In this document: one piece after another, positions 23,920 to 30,309 of the stretch
Layout of the letters: every line of letters begins with the position of its first letter
Position numbering within the stretch: the first letter of the stretch is position 1
From: Hyphomicrobiales bacterium
Lineage (GTDB): Bacteria > Pseudomonadota > Alphaproteobacteria > Rhizobiales > Rhizobiaceae
Assembly (NCBI GenBank): GCA_900472575.1
Contig: UCIV01000012.1
Coordinates: forward strand, 1 to 64,000
Length of the DNA stretch: 64,000 nucleotides
Direction: 5' to 3'
Position numbers and translations under genes: made by a program
Notes under the pieces: generated by a model
Database searches by the model: none
What the model was told of the DNA's origin: nothing
Seen by the model: the letters and a program-made list of their open reading frames with translations, nothing else

Positions 23920-24339
23920 GACACTTTCGCAATGTTAACTGAATAAAAGGCGTGATGGCTTCCTCGCAGAATAACGAGGAAACTATGTTATCAATATCGA
24001 AACTTGTGCGAGGCGCTCGGACTGCCGCCCTGACATCGTGGGGTGCCCACGCCGCTTCGGTTGACGCAGCTGTAAAGCCAACTATTCCGCATTAGCGAAA
24101 TCGGGGAGAGACAAGCCCCTCCCGCACCCCAAAGTTGATATAGTCAGATGGTAATAGCGAGGAAAGGTCCTATACCGTACCGAGCGAAGGCCACTCGTGT
24201 GGTTCCGAGAGGCGTGTGCCTCGACTGGAGGTCAAAGACGCGCAGTTGCGCCCACCGATATTTAGCCACAGCTAATGGACTTTGTCTATCGGAACTGACG
24301 GCACACCACCGCCATGGCATCAGTCGGTGGTTTCAAAGA
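23920..24339. other. Stretch without a supported gene
   Basis: Contains one CCGCCCTGACATC motif (24025). A plus-strand frame from 24148 is Cys/Arg-rich and unlikely to be coding. I see no hairpin repeat here. Confidence 0.3.
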
Positions 24340-24534
24340 CTACCTGTTGGTCTCGTCAGGGCCATCGCCTGCGCTAGTCTTCCGGTGTCCAACGTGAGCC
24401 TGACGTTTTGCGTCGCGGACTTTACTGATATGGCGAGATAATGCAGAGGACGACGCCTGATGTCTTTCGGATGACGGCGCCATATTGAGTTCGGTTTTCC
24501 ACCGCTCCAAACGAGCCGCGATAGTCTTATCCAT
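24340..24534 (-). CDS. Hypothetical protein, 64 residues
   Basis: MDKTIAARLERWKTELNMAP then SSERHQASSSALSRHISKVR and a polar basic tail. AAAGG lies upstream of the ATG at 24534. The N-terminal helix pattern looks protein-like; the C-terminal half is low-complexity and could be non-native. No family recognised. Confidence 0.35.
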   Translation of the reverse strand: MDKTIAARLERWKTELNMAPSSERHQASSSALSRHISKVRDAKRQAHVGHRKTSAGDGPDETNR

Positions 24535-24699
24535 TTCGGTACCTTTCAGCATGTCAGGCGAACGTCTTGTTATTTTATATCTGAGACGGTTTTCAGTTCT
24601 TTTGTATGTCCCAGCCGGAGATTATTACTCATAATCGAATATTGTGACAAGTTATCACCTAAATACTTGGGTGGGGCAATTTTTTAAACGATTAGTGAA

Positions 24700-24724
24700 G
24701 GAACTACTTGCATTTTTTTGGGTT
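24700..24724 (+). promoter_or_regulatory. EcfG-like promoter of the PAS protein
   Basis: GGAAC 24700-24704, 16-base spacer, GGTT 24721-24724, about 90 bases upstream of the start. Confidence 0.55.
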
Positions 24725-24814
24725 GGTCTACCTTAGATAGTAAGCCGCTGTATCCCGCCTAGCTGCAGGACGGGTGTTCGTAAGTGAGGAAGCGGCGCTG
24801 CTAGGAGGAAAGAC

Positions 24815-25249
24815 GTGATTTTGATGGAAGTGGAAAACCAACAAGATGCGGAAGATCATTTAGCGCCCACTGAAGCCGGTATTTTCACATGGGTTGTGGA
24901 GAGCAACCTCATTTTTGGAGATACCCTGGTGGCCTCGCTATTTGGGCTCGATCCCAGGCAAACCGTTAAAGGCCTTCCTTTCGAATCCTATTTCGCTCGC
25001 GTACATGAAGAAGATCGAGCTGAAACGAAGCGTCTGATTAAACAAGCTATTCTCGACGGCCAATCATATCATGCAGAGCACCGGCTGATGAACGCTTCAG
25101 GTGCCTATAGATGGTCGGTTGCTATGGGACGTTGTTTCCAGAACGAGAATTCGATGCCGCTATTTTTCTCCGGCATAGTCTATCCCATCGATCAACTGAG
25201 GGAACCTGGCCAGGAAGCACAGACTGATGGCTCCCAGATGCCACCCTAA
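24815..25249 (+). CDS. Stand-alone PAS-domain protein
   Basis: Encodes 144 residues. One PAS_3-type fold covers about residues 20-125: AGIFTWVVESNLIFGDTLVA, LFGLDPRQTVKGLPFESYFA, the RVHEEDRAETKRLIKQAILD helix and YHAEHRLMNASGAYRWSVAM. There is no kinase, cyclase or DNA-binding domain, so it may act as a diffusible sensor or a partner for PAS-HWE kinases like the one at 45991. It starts at GTG 24815 with AGGAGG six bases upstream. The gene has its own EcfG-like promoter. Confidence 0.75.
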   Translation: MILMEVENQQDAEDHLAPTEAGIFTWVVESNLIFGDTLVASLFGLDPRQTVKGLPFESYFARVHEEDRAETKRLIKQAILDGQSYHAEHRLMNASGAYRWSVAMGRCFQNENSMPLFFSGIVYPIDQLREPGQEAQTDGSQMPP

Positions 25250-25530
25250 CATCTTCTGCGCGCTTGGCGTGCCGTGATTGTCCCCCAGCCGTTCCGCTAA
25301 ATGGTACGGTATTTGACAATCTCTGCGGAGGCAGCCTCGAATAGACCGTAGGCTCTTCGCCGGGGGTGAGGGCCCTGCCAGCATTTACGGGAATTTCATG
25401 ATGGCCGAACCCACCACCTTGACATCAAGAGGCTACGGGCCGGACTAAACACAGCCCGACCCGTTTAACTGTCCAAGAGGGGTAAATGACAGCACTCGAA
25501 GGATGGCCAAAATTACTTGCGCGAGGCTGC

Positions 25531-25731
25531 TCACCTCAAAGACCAATACCGATGGCCGTTATCATTAGACGACTCTACGAACACGTGATCCAATATTTCG
25601 TCAGCATAAACGAACACAATATCGGGCTTCATTGGGCGTATCGGTAGCGGTACATTTTTTACGGGTGTCTTCGGGCGCTTCCGAAATGTCAGTCTCGGAG
25701 AACGAACACTATAGAGCCTTTTGCCTGCCAT
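25531..25731 (-). CDS. Hypothetical basic protein, 66 residues
   Basis: MAGKRLYSVRSPRLTFRKRP, KTPVKNVPLPIRPMKPDIVF and YADEILDHVFVESSNDNGHR. Basic, proline-rich first half and an acidic, amphipathic second half. CGAGG lies about ten bases before the ATG. No family recognised. Confidence 0.4.
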   Translation of the reverse strand: MAGKRLYSVRSPRLTFRKRPKTPVKNVPLPIRPMKPDIVFVYADEILDHVFVESSNDNGHRYWSLR

Positions 25732-25835
25732 AATATGCCTCGCGATTGAACGAGGTAATATTTAGGTAATTATCTAGGTCGGCAAGAAACTATTCGGATA
25801 ATGGTAAGCGTAGAAGGTTAATTCTGCTAATGCAG

Positions 25836-25958
25836 CCGGGACATCAAAAAGCCCCGCTACAACTTCGTGGAAGTAGCGGGGCTTGTTACCCAGCCCCGGA
25901 GCGGACGCAACAAGGGTTTGGCGGCTGTATAACTGAGAATTTCGTAAAAAGGTTCCGC
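25836..25958 (+). repeat. Hairpin repeat family, copy R3
   Basis: CCGGGACATCA, then AAGCCCCGCTAC-AACTTCGTGGAA-GTAGCGGGGCTT, CCCCGGAGCGGACGCAACA, TGGCGGCTGTAT, ending AAGGTTCCG. It is the 3' flank of the minus-strand gene 25981-26205. Confidence 0.75.
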
Positions 25959-25980
25959 TGTCCGCACCACCGCCCTGAGA

Positions 25981-26205
25981 TCAGTGAACGGAGCCAGCAT
26001 GAGAGGTCCGCCAGAACCAGACGCTCCAGCCGGCACCTCGATACATGCCGCAAACAGAGTTTGATTGGAGCATCGCAGCTGCTTCCATAGCCTCAGCATA
26101 CACATCGACATTATCCACGATTTGCTCGATAAGTTCTTCGATGTCGATATCCCTGATAAATGAAAGGGTCGGGCTCTCGAAGCCAGCGTGAATAATTTCG
26201 CTCAT
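25981..26205 (-). CDS. Hypothetical protein, 74 residues
   Basis: MSEIIHAGFESPTLSFIRDI, DIEELIEQIVDNVDVYAEAM and EAAAMLQSNSVCGMYRGAGW. Acidic helical N-terminus and a Trp/Cys-containing end. The stop (TCA on plus) abuts a CCGCCCTGAGATC motif copy. ATG 26205 has TGTGGAA upstream. No family recognised. Confidence 0.5.
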   Translation of the reverse strand: MSEIIHAGFESPTLSFIRDIDIEELIEQIVDNVDVYAEAMEAAAMLQSNSVCGMYRGAGWSVWFWRTSHAGSVH

Positions 26206-26537
26206 TTCCACAATCTGTTGCCTCAATATCAACTGGGTGCCTGCACCGCTTCGGTTGATGCAGCACCATGTCAATGCCTAGAAAAACTATAGTCGGAAGG
26301 AGACTAGCCTCCATCGCACCCAGACCATCGATATAGTCGTCATGCTTCTTGGAGAAAAGAGTACGAGACCGTACACGCAAATTGCCCCTCGGGTGGTTCC
26401 GAGGGGCTAGAATGACTGCAAGTCAGGGGCGCGCTAAAAGCGCCATACAACCATGAAATCACACAAATTGACGTTTGTCCATTCTCGGGGATCGTACAAC
26501 GGGGACCTCTCTGTCATTAGAGTATGCCACCGGGACA

Positions 26538-26726
26538 TCAGCCGTCATCCTTCGACTGGTTTGCGAAAGCCAGCAATTTGGTTGCGACGTCCCGCGCAGC
26601 TTCTTCGGTGATGGCAACTGCGAATTGGCGCTTGTCGGTCAGTAAGTGCAGGATGCCGACCGGCGGCGACGCGTGAATAGTTTCGACAGCACACTGCATG
26701 AGAAATTCGGGCTCTTTTTGCAACAT
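26538..26726 (-). CDS. Hypothetical protein, 62 residues
   Basis: MLQKEPEFLMQCAVETIHAS, PPVGILHLLTDKRQFAVAIT and EEAARDVATKLLAFANQSKD. The helix-strand-strand-helix pattern suggests a compact domain. Close relatives appear familiar from rhizobia, without function. AGGAG precedes the start, and the stop overlaps a CCACCGGGACATC motif copy. Confidence 0.55.
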   Translation of the reverse strand: MLQKEPEFLMQCAVETIHASPPVGILHLLTDKRQFAVAITEEAARDVATKLLAFANQSKDDG

Positions 26727-26773
26727 CAGCAGTCTCCTCGTTACCGTCGTAGCCTTCGCAAAGCAGCCGCCCG

Positions 26774-27062
26774 TCATCGAGCGGGCGGCAACCCGTTCGC
26801 CTCGCGCATCCGATCCTACCAATCTTCGACCGCATTCGCGGCTTGTCAGTGCTCTGGCCCCCATCCTCGATACGGCCTGGTGATGCGACGCGTGAAGCCG
26901 CCTTTCCCATGAGCGACGCCTGACCACATGAATTCGTTCTTGCTGGTGTGTGTCGTCAGCTCTCGCATGATGCGGCCGATTTAGTTTGAGCCGTCATAGC
27001 CGCTACAGTTCTGATGGCCTTCGCCCGGCCAGGCGATGCGCCAATCGTATTTTTCAGTCCAT
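26774..27062 (-). pseudogene. Island-type gene with three in-frame stops
   Basis: The frame reads EKYDWRIAWPGEGHQNCSGY then DGSN-stop, IGRIMRELTTHTSKNEFMWS and GVAHGKGGFTRRITRPYRGW, EH-stop, then AVEDW-stop and DRMREANGLPPAR. One frame is kept over 95 codons despite TAA, TGA and TAG, and a single extra base separates it from an ATG at the start. It directly follows the LexA-box operon and was probably its fourth gene. Confidence 0.55.
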
Positions 27063-27063
27063 A

Positions 27064-27282
27064 TCACCGGAGAATGTCGGCGATCTCGGCTGCAGCTAAC
27101 CGTGCCTCACCATGCCGAGGCAGGCCCCGATAGATGGGCGGCTGATGCTCGGCGCAATACCAAAGTGTGATGGCTCTGCTTTCCTCGAAGCCGTAACAGC
27201 CCCACTTTTTGCAGCCGTCATGGCAGCAGTAGTGTTCGACGATTACTGAGTCGGTGCGGGTGGTTCTGGTTTCGTCGCTCAT
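27064..27282 (-). CDS. Hypothetical Cys/His protein, third gene of a LexA-box operon
   Basis: Encodes 72 residues with a possible zinc site: EHYCCHDGCKKWGCYGFEES followed by LWYCAEHQPP (C-C-H-x2-C ... C-x2-H). A helical tail LAAAEIADILR ends it. The ATG at 27282 overlaps the previous stop by four bases. Likely nucleic-acid or protein binding by its zinc-like pattern, which is inference. No family recognised. Confidence 0.55.
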   Translation of the reverse strand: MSDETRTTRTDSVIVEHYCCHDGCKKWGCYGFEESRAITLWYCAEHQPPIYRGLPRHGEARLAAAEIADILR

Positions 27283-27518
27283 CCTCGCGCCTCTATGAGA
27301 AGCCTGGCGTTCAGCAGGCAAGGGAAAGATGCGTAGCAGCGATCAGTTCCTGCGTACTCACACCCATTTGCCAAGATCCTCCGAAGCTCGGAAAATTTCG
27401 TGTTGGCGCCGAACTTTTTGATAAGCGCCTTCCTTTCGAATTCCCCATAGCTGCCGCACCAATTGCACGACATGTCGATCTTGTCTGCGCGGTAGTCTTT
27501 GAGACGAGGAAGTGTCAT
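27279..27518 (-). CDS. Hypothetical protein, second gene of a LexA-box operon
   Basis: Encodes 79 residues: MTLPRLKDYRADKIDMSCNW, CGSYGEFERKALIKKFGANT and a CEYAGTDRCYASFPC end. A C-x2-C and a later C/C-C pair suggest a zinc ribbon. The middle (FERKALIKKFGANTKFSEL) resembles small phage-encoded zinc-ribbon proteins. Four-base overlaps at both ends tie it into a tight three-gene unit. Confidence 0.55.
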   Translation of the reverse strand: MTLPRLKDYRADKIDMSCNWCGSYGEFERKALIKKFGANTKFSELRRILANGCEYAGTDRCYASFPCLLNARLLIEARG

Positions 27519-27688
27519 TGCAGGTTAAGGCGCAGCTGTATGCCCTTCGGGACAGTAGGACGCTTTAGAGAGGCGATCTGAACGCGTTCGTAAACTTCAC
27601 GCCTCTGCTTTTCCTGCTTCTCACGCAGCGCGCGCGATGCAGCAACGACAGCCAAGGCTCGAGATACAACTTCATCAGTACGGTTCAT
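27515..27688 (-). CDS. Hypothetical basic helical protein, first gene of a LexA-box operon
   Basis: Encodes 57 residues: MNRTDEVVSRALAVVAASRA, LREKQEKQRREVYERVQIAS and PKGIQLRLNLQ. It is strongly helical and basic. The ATG at 27688 has GGAGGTG four bases upstream, preferred over a GTG at 27709. A LexA-type box overlaps the upstream promoter, so the operon is probably induced by DNA damage. No family recognised. Confidence 0.55.
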   Translation of the reverse strand: MNRTDEVVSRALAVVAASRALREKQEKQRREVYERVQIASLKRPTVPKGIQLRLNLQ

Positions 27689-27703
27689 CTGCACCTCCAT
27701 AAT

Positions 27704-27718
27704 GTTCACTTTATGTTC
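27704..27718 (-). promoter_or_regulatory. LexA (SOS) box, alphaproteobacterial type
   Basis: Minus strand GAACATAAAGTGAAC, i.e. GAAC-N7-GAAC, the direct-repeat LexA site of Rhizobiales and other alphaproteobacteria. TTGACT, a -35-like element, lies about 17 bases upstream, so the box would overlap the -10 region of a housekeeping promoter. Confidence 0.7.
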
Positions 27719-27843
27719 TCATATAGAATGCAAAAAGTCAATGGTGATTCGCACTGAGGGAGGAGGGTGTCGCGAGAGCTTGAGTTCGAGAGGGGACTTA
27801 AACTCTGTCAGGGGACGGGGGACGGCTCTCGCGACGTCGATAT

Positions 27844-27868
27844 AACGAAGCTGGCACGCGTTGGTTCC
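27844..27868 (-). promoter_or_regulatory. EcfG-like site upstream of the LexA-box operon
   Basis: Minus strand GGAAC (27868-27864), 16-base spacer, CGTT (27847-27844): exact consensus match, 156 bases before the first operon start. Confidence 0.5.
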
Positions 27869-27962
27869 TTGTGAAGTGGCCAGAGCTGCACAAAGCGCGC
27901 TCCGGCCACACTCGTCCCCACGAGAACGCGACAGCATGTTACGAACGAGCCGCCTCCATTAC

Positions 27963-27994
27963 AAGCGCCCTCTGCCTAATCGCGGAGGGCGCTT
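27963..27994. terminator. Orphan hairpin
   Basis: AAGCGCCCTCTG-CCTAAT-CGCGGAGGGCGCTT, terminator-like in both directions. No convincing gene ends here, so it may close a short non-coding transcript. Otherwise 27719-28241 holds nothing I can support. Confidence 0.5.
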
Positions 27995-28241
27995 CTTCCG
28001 TTTCGACAGAAGGGAAGGAGCAGGCCAAACGTGAGCGTGCCGAAGACAGGATCAAGTTCTGTGCGGTCTTATGCGAGGAGGGGTAGGACGCGCGGGGGCG
28101 CAGGGCAGGGTCGTCGGGCTTGATAGACCGGCCGGATTTGTCTTTGAGGAGAGGCCCGCCTCGCCAAGCCTAGCAGTAGGTGATGGTTTCACCGATGGCG
28201 AGAGTTTTGCGAACTTTCGTCAGCCTGTTTGATGATCGAGG

Positions 28242-28436
28242 TCATGGCTGTTCATCGAAGACTTCAGTTGTCCGAGGGATGATGCTGCGCTGCGCGGCAC
28301 GATGTTCGGCGCCGGCAAAGAAGGCGAGCTGCACATCCTCGCGCAGCCAACCCATCTCGGGTTCAAGTGGCTGCGCGGATCGCGCGTAGATGAGGGAGGC
28401 TTCGTGTAAGTTGGATCGAACCAATTTCAAAACCAT
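28242..28436 (-). CDS. Possible hypothetical protein, 64 residues
   Basis: MVLKLVRSNLHEASLIYARS then AQPLEPEMGWLREDVQLAFF and AGAEHRAAQRSIIPRTTEVF. The composition is protein-like, but there is no good ribosome-binding site, and the neighbourhood is decayed. Could be a gene remnant. Confidence 0.25.
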   Translation of the reverse strand: MVLKLVRSNLHEASLIYARSAQPLEPEMGWLREDVQLAFFAGAEHRAAQRSIIPRTTEVFDEQP

Positions 28437-28642
28437 CAATACGAACAAATCGGCTCGGGAAAGCCGATCAATGACCCATTCATGTGGTGGCCGGGCAGGG
28501 TGCGCCCAAGCGGTTTGTAGCCGCAGTTACAAGCTAGCGGCAGATTAGTGGCAGCAGTCGCTGTGGACGCCATTCTTAGCTGGCGTCTGGCAAACGAAAA
28601 TCACCGTGACACAGAGCGGGGAATTTTCGCTTGCCGAATTGA

Positions 28643-28912
28643 AGGGCTCGAGACGAAGCAGCATATTATACCACTTCCACGCCAGAGACGGCGCTCTACC
28701 AATTAGGCGTAGCGAGCTCGCATGCGGACACCCTCGTGGCCACCTACTTCGACGACCTCGTTGGCACTAACCCGTACCGCAACCTAGAGCGCATGCTTAA
28801 TCAGATGACGAGGTACATCGAAGAGACAAGCGGCGTTACGAGGAGGTGGGCCCTACTTTATTATTCCGATCCCCGAACCGACGGATACGAATTTGGGGAG
28901 GCCAGTCAATGA
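28643..28912 (+). CDS. Open frame coupled to the next gene, start unclear
   Basis: The 89-codon open frame reads TSTPETALYQLGVASSHADT, LVATYFDDLVGTNPYRNLER, MLNQMTRYIEETSGVTRRWA and LLYYSDPRTDGYEFGEASQ. It looks like genuine protein but has no ATG before MLNQM; GTG 28736 is a possible start. It ends in ATGA shared with the next ORF, which supports translation. It may be a 5'-truncated gene. Confidence 0.35.
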   Translation, partial: RARDEAAYYTTSTPETALYQLGVASSHADTLVATYFDDLVGTNPYRNLERMLNQMTRYIEETSGVTRRWALLYYSDPRTDGYEFGEASQ

Positions 28913-29103
28913 ACGGGACCGACAAACTCCAAGCGACCGTACGAACCCTCGGCATCAAGATCCGCATCATGTCCGCCCTTACCCCCCACGCCAAGGAAGC
29001 AGGAAGCGACAACGAGATCGAGATCTGGCAGGCCTATCGTGTATCGGAGGCGTCTGAAGAACGGCCGGCCCTGGTCCACCAGCAACTGCCTTGTAAGCAG
29101 TAG
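28909..29103 (+). CDS. Hypothetical protein, 64 residues
   Basis: MNGTDKLQATVRTLGIKIRI, MSALTPHAKEAGSDNEIEIW and QAYRVSEASEERPALVHQQL. GGGGAGG lies about eight bases before the ATG. The start overlaps the preceding frame's stop (ATGA). A soluble mixed protein; no family recognised. Confidence 0.45.
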   Translation: MNGTDKLQATVRTLGIKIRIMSALTPHAKEAGSDNEIEIWQAYRVSEASEERPALVHQQLPCKQ

Positions 29104-29143
29104 GCGCAATTCAGTACCAAGGCTTCAGCAACCTTGGCCCACC

Positions 29144-29192
29144 GACACCACCGGCAAGGAAGCCGGCCCTTCACGAGGGGCGGCTTTCTCGC
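29144..29192. terminator. Terminator repeat downstream of the lipoprotein gene
   Basis: GACACCACCGGCAAG then AAGCCGGCCCTTCACGAGGG and GCGGCTT. It is the same element as 12327-12376, in the same position relative to the paralogous lipoprotein. Confidence 0.65.
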
Positions 29193-29201
29193 GTCTAAGG
29201 A

Positions 29202-29546
29202 TCAAGTACGACGCGGCGGCAGAATGATGGGTTCGTTACCGTCTCGGTCGTTGCTGCGATAGTTTCGGTACTCCCGAGTTTCCGATCGACGACGGTCGTT
29301 GCGATCCCAATCGCGGCGGTCACGGTGATCATCCCGTCGCGTCTCCCGGTGGCGGTCCCAATCGCGCCTGTCATGATGTCGGCGATCCCAATCCCTACCG
29401 GGCCGGTCAGCGCGATAAACATACGATGGTCTGTCGTAGCGATTGTAGCCTCTGTCGTACGTTGAATAACCGCTCTCGCTGACGCAGCCTACGAGAGTGA
29501 GGCAGGCCATTGCCGCTGCGGTGAGCGTAGATAACTTCTTGAACAT
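29202..29546 (-). CDS. Arg/Asp-rich lipoprotein
   Basis: Encodes 114 residues. The signal is MFKKLSTLTAAAMACLTLVG, with the lipobox Cys next (LVGCVSES). A Tyr/Arg region (GYSTYDRGYNRYDRPSYVYR) follows, then a long repeated WDRR/HRD stretch and a NEPIILPPRRT end. Low-complexity charged repeats suggest a surface-exposed disordered tail. GGAGG precedes the ATG at 29546. An exact EcfG-like promoter lies upstream. The 12386-12769 copy is a broken paralogue. Confidence 0.7.
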   Translation of the reverse strand: MFKKLSTLTAAAMACLTLVGCVSESGYSTYDRGYNRYDRPSYVYRADRPGRDWDRRHHDRRDWDRHRETRRDDHRDRRDWDRNDRRRSETREYRNYRSNDRDGNEPIILPPRRT

Positions 29547-29575
29547 CTGGGTGAGCCTCCATCCGATTAGCAAGG

Positions 29576-29600
29576 AACGGGCACGGCTCCGGAACGTTCC
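29576..29600 (-). promoter_or_regulatory. EcfG-like promoter of the lipoprotein gene
   Basis: Minus strand GGAAC (29600-29596), 16-base spacer, CGTT (29579-29576). In the dead paralogue the equivalent is GGAAC (12784-12780), 16 bases, ATTT. Confidence 0.7.
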
Positions 29601-29663
29601 TTCCGAGGCCGAAATGGGTCGCGCTAAAATATGAGCGCCTTATCTATAAGCTAACGCTCGCTC

Positions 29664-29726
29664 GCCGGTGACCACGGATGTACTGGCACTGGCTGAGGCG
29701 ATCGAAAGGTGTGCCGGCCCTTTTAT
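29664..29726 (+). ncRNA. Small-RNA-like repeat, copy C (shortened)
   Basis: GCCGGTGACCACGGATGTAC, TGGCACTGGCTGAGGCGATC, then GTGTGCCGGCCCTTTT. The 5' block is identical to copy B; the hairpin part is degraded. It directly abuts the RES-domain remnant. Confidence 0.35.
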
Positions 29727-30096
29727 CCGTCGCTGACGATCATGACTGCGCTCAAAGAGGCCAATCAAGTCGGTTATCTGCAACCGACCACGCTGGTCTC
29801 CTATGATGCGGATCTCGAACATGTATTCGACTGTCGGGACCACACGGCCGGTCGGACGCAAGGCATGGATGCGGCGGCACTCGCGGATCCGACCTTGCGT
29901 TACCAGATGAAGTCTGCTGGAGAGACAAGAAAGCAGACCTTCGGGCGTCGGCTTGCCGCTGACGGTTATTGCGGGCTGATCGTGAAGAGCTACGCACCCG
30001 CCGCAACCGCCGATGATCTCAATCTCGTCCTTTGGAACTGGAGCAACGGCCAGTCGCCTGATCCTTATCGGCGACGAACACAGACTGTCGCTATAG
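29727..30096 (+). pseudogene. RES-domain toxin remnant
   Basis: Reads YPSLTIMTALKEANQVGYLQ, PTTLVSYDADLEHVFDCRD, MDAAALADPTLRYQMKSAGE, RRLAADGYCGLIVKSYAPAA and TADDLNLVLWNW. This is the C-terminal two thirds of a RES toxin. After a one-base shift near 30050 the native end RLILIGDEHRLSL follows. The N-terminal part with the NAD-binding Arg is missing, and no Xre antitoxin gene is present. Inactive. Confidence 0.7.
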
Positions 30097-30309
30097 CGGA
30101 CGGAGGACACCACTTGTCTCGACAGGGAGTGCCGATCCCATCTACCAACCCCGCCGGAGGCGATTGCTTGGAGGCGTGATCATTCGACCTCTGCGGACTG
30201 CAGGCGGTTTCCGGGCGGCGGCGCCAGCAGTCGCCATATGGCTGGCGATGAACGCCACGACCGCATTACCGCGGAAGTCATTTTCCAATTGCGCTGCAGC
30301 GAAAACCCG

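Larger units (their letters stand above)
15766..26540 (+). repeat. Same-strand CCGCCCTGACATC motif array
   Basis: Copies, exact or with one to four changes, begin at 15766, 15954, 16575, 16698, 16979, 17291, 18009, 22181, 22963, 23616, 24025, 25415, 25836, 25970 and 26527. All are on the plus strand. The motif contains TGA for plus-strand frames and, when followed by A, TCA (TGA on the minus strand). Several flanking genes stop inside it: 16787-16987 and the IS1182 frame on plus, 25981-26205 and 26538-26726 on minus. Confidence 0.65.

Noticed and set aside
24148..24441. A 97-codon plus-strand frame
   Set aside because: Cys/Arg-rich with no ribosome-binding site; it overlaps a more plausible minus-strand ORF.
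15766..26540. Integron with attC sites
   Set aside because: The repeat lacks the paired GTTRRRY/RYYYAAC boxes, and no intI-like gene is intact.
28650..28730. tRNA-like stretch (TTGGTAGAGCGCC on the minus strand)
   Set aside because: No intact T-arm or acceptor stem could be drawn; a protein-like frame crosses it.
29640..30113. A 157-codon minus-strand frame
   Set aside because: Antisense of the RES-domain remnant, which is recognisable on the plus strand.
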